From: Bugula neritina
Lineage: Eukaryota; Bryozoa; Gymnolaemata; Cheilostomatida; Bugulidae
Direction: 5' to 3'
NCBI GenBank assembly: GCA_964035545.1
Contig: OZ037772.1
Span: forward strand, 10,867,318 to 10,913,317
DNA: 46,000 nucleotides
Shown here: positions 45,413 to 46,000 of the stretch, piece after piece
Numbering within the stretch: position 1 is the first letter of the stretch
How the letters are laid out: every line of letters starts with the position of its first letter
The notes under the pieces: model-generated
What the model was told of the DNA's origin: nothing
Databases searched by the model: none
The model's input: the letters and a program-made list of their open reading frames with translations, nothing else
Position numbers and translations under genes: made by a program

Positions 45413-45795
45413 ATTAGAGTATTACTGTAATACTAAATCTAATAGTAATGGTAATAGAATTAACATTAGAACTAGAAGTTACTAGTAGTAGTTGAGTGAG
45501 TAGTTAGGATTAACTTATAGTTATAGTTATACTTATAGTTATTAGATACTTTGTGTAATTTTCATCTACTGATTATCATTGACTTTATGAATTATGCTTG
45601 TTAAAGTGATATAAATACAAAAATGATAAATTATTAACAATAACAATTCATGACATTGAATTTGATGACTGATGTTAAATTTCAATGAACATCAACTTAA
45701 ACGGATACGACTTTATTCGTATCAGCGAGTGGACTATAATCTTTTGTACCTCCAGAGTGGTATATATTAGGAGTGTTGCCATTAGCAAATCTTAC

Positions 45796-45850
45796 GGAAT
45801 CATATGGGCGCCATTATGCCGAGATTGGTACCGCGAGTTTATATAAGTTA
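45796..45850 (-). promoter_or_regulatory. Candidate ESS2 promoter / non-coding first exon
   Basis: On the minus strand, CTCGGCATAATGGCGCCCAT then ATGATTCC|gtaaga is a GC-richer patch with a consensus donor at 45796/45795, upstream of the acceptor before the ESS2 ATG. It could be the first exon of ESS2; inference from base composition and splice sites only. Confidence 0.3.
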
Positions 45851-46000
45851 TAAAGGAAAAATTTTGCCACTTTTGTTATTTTGTTTTTTTTCTATTTTAT
45901 GTGTACATTTTTTTTAGTTTTGTTTATTGGTAGAGTTTTTAAACACATTTTTAATGCACATAAAATTAAAAAAAAATTAAAACTCAATCATGCACATAAA

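Larger units (their letters stand above)
44488..46000. other. Upstream region of ESS2, no coding exon found
   Basis: AT-rich with a 6/12-bp array (about 45340-45420) and a short GC-richer patch near 45730-45850. An acceptor (ttatttttcag|) on the minus strand lies about 35 bp before the ESS2 start codon, consistent with a spliced 5' leader. Confidence 0.4.

Overview
This is eukaryotic, animal-type nuclear DNA: AT-rich and intron-dense, with GT-AG introns, tRNA-derived SINEs, MITE-like elements and abundant minisatellites. The gene content (a GPR158/GPR179-type receptor, an axonemal CIMIP2B/FAM166B protein, the splicing factor ESS2) points to a ciliated metazoan, most likely an invertebrate. 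I cannot name the phylum. No bacterial, viral or CRISPR features are seen. All gene models were built by hand from splice sites and reading-frame phase; none was tested against RNA.

Layout from left to right. (1) 490-648, + strand: one exon of an unrecognised membrane protein. (2) 4118-13627, +: an 11-exon class C orphan GPCR of the GPR158/GPR179 (mGlyR) type, about 674 aa, from signal peptide to stop, with phase conserved at every junction. (3) 15136-19570, +: an 8-exon CIMIP2B (FAM166B) ortholog, about 311 aa, with four GYxGxVP repeats. (4) 19571-22169: the convergent intergenic region, holding nine copies of a ~150-bp satellite and a short palindromic element. (5) 31137-22170, - strand: a 15-exon C2H2 zinc-finger protein of about 1,230 aa that I do not recognise. 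It has a 30-residue Lys/Glu/Ser-rich repeat and one unresolved reading-frame break near its 3' end. (6) 31138-36415: a gene-poor interval of repeats. (7) 44487-36416, -: a complete 10-exon ESS2 (DGCR14) ortholog, about 494 aa. (8) 44488-46000: its upstream region.

The genes do not form one pathway. ESS2 is a nuclear splicing-associated protein, CIMIP2B a protein of the lumen of ciliary doublet microtubules, and the receptor a plasma-membrane protein.

The most unusual feature is the relation between minisatellites and splice sites. At least seven introns carry tandem arrays that start or stop within a few tens of bases of an exon. In two cases the repeat unit contains the splice site itself: the ESS2 exon 6 acceptor and the receptor exon 3 donor. 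The window also contains a TA-flanked MITE family with at least seven copies or fragments, one inserted inside a tRNA-derived SINE, and other palindromic elements.
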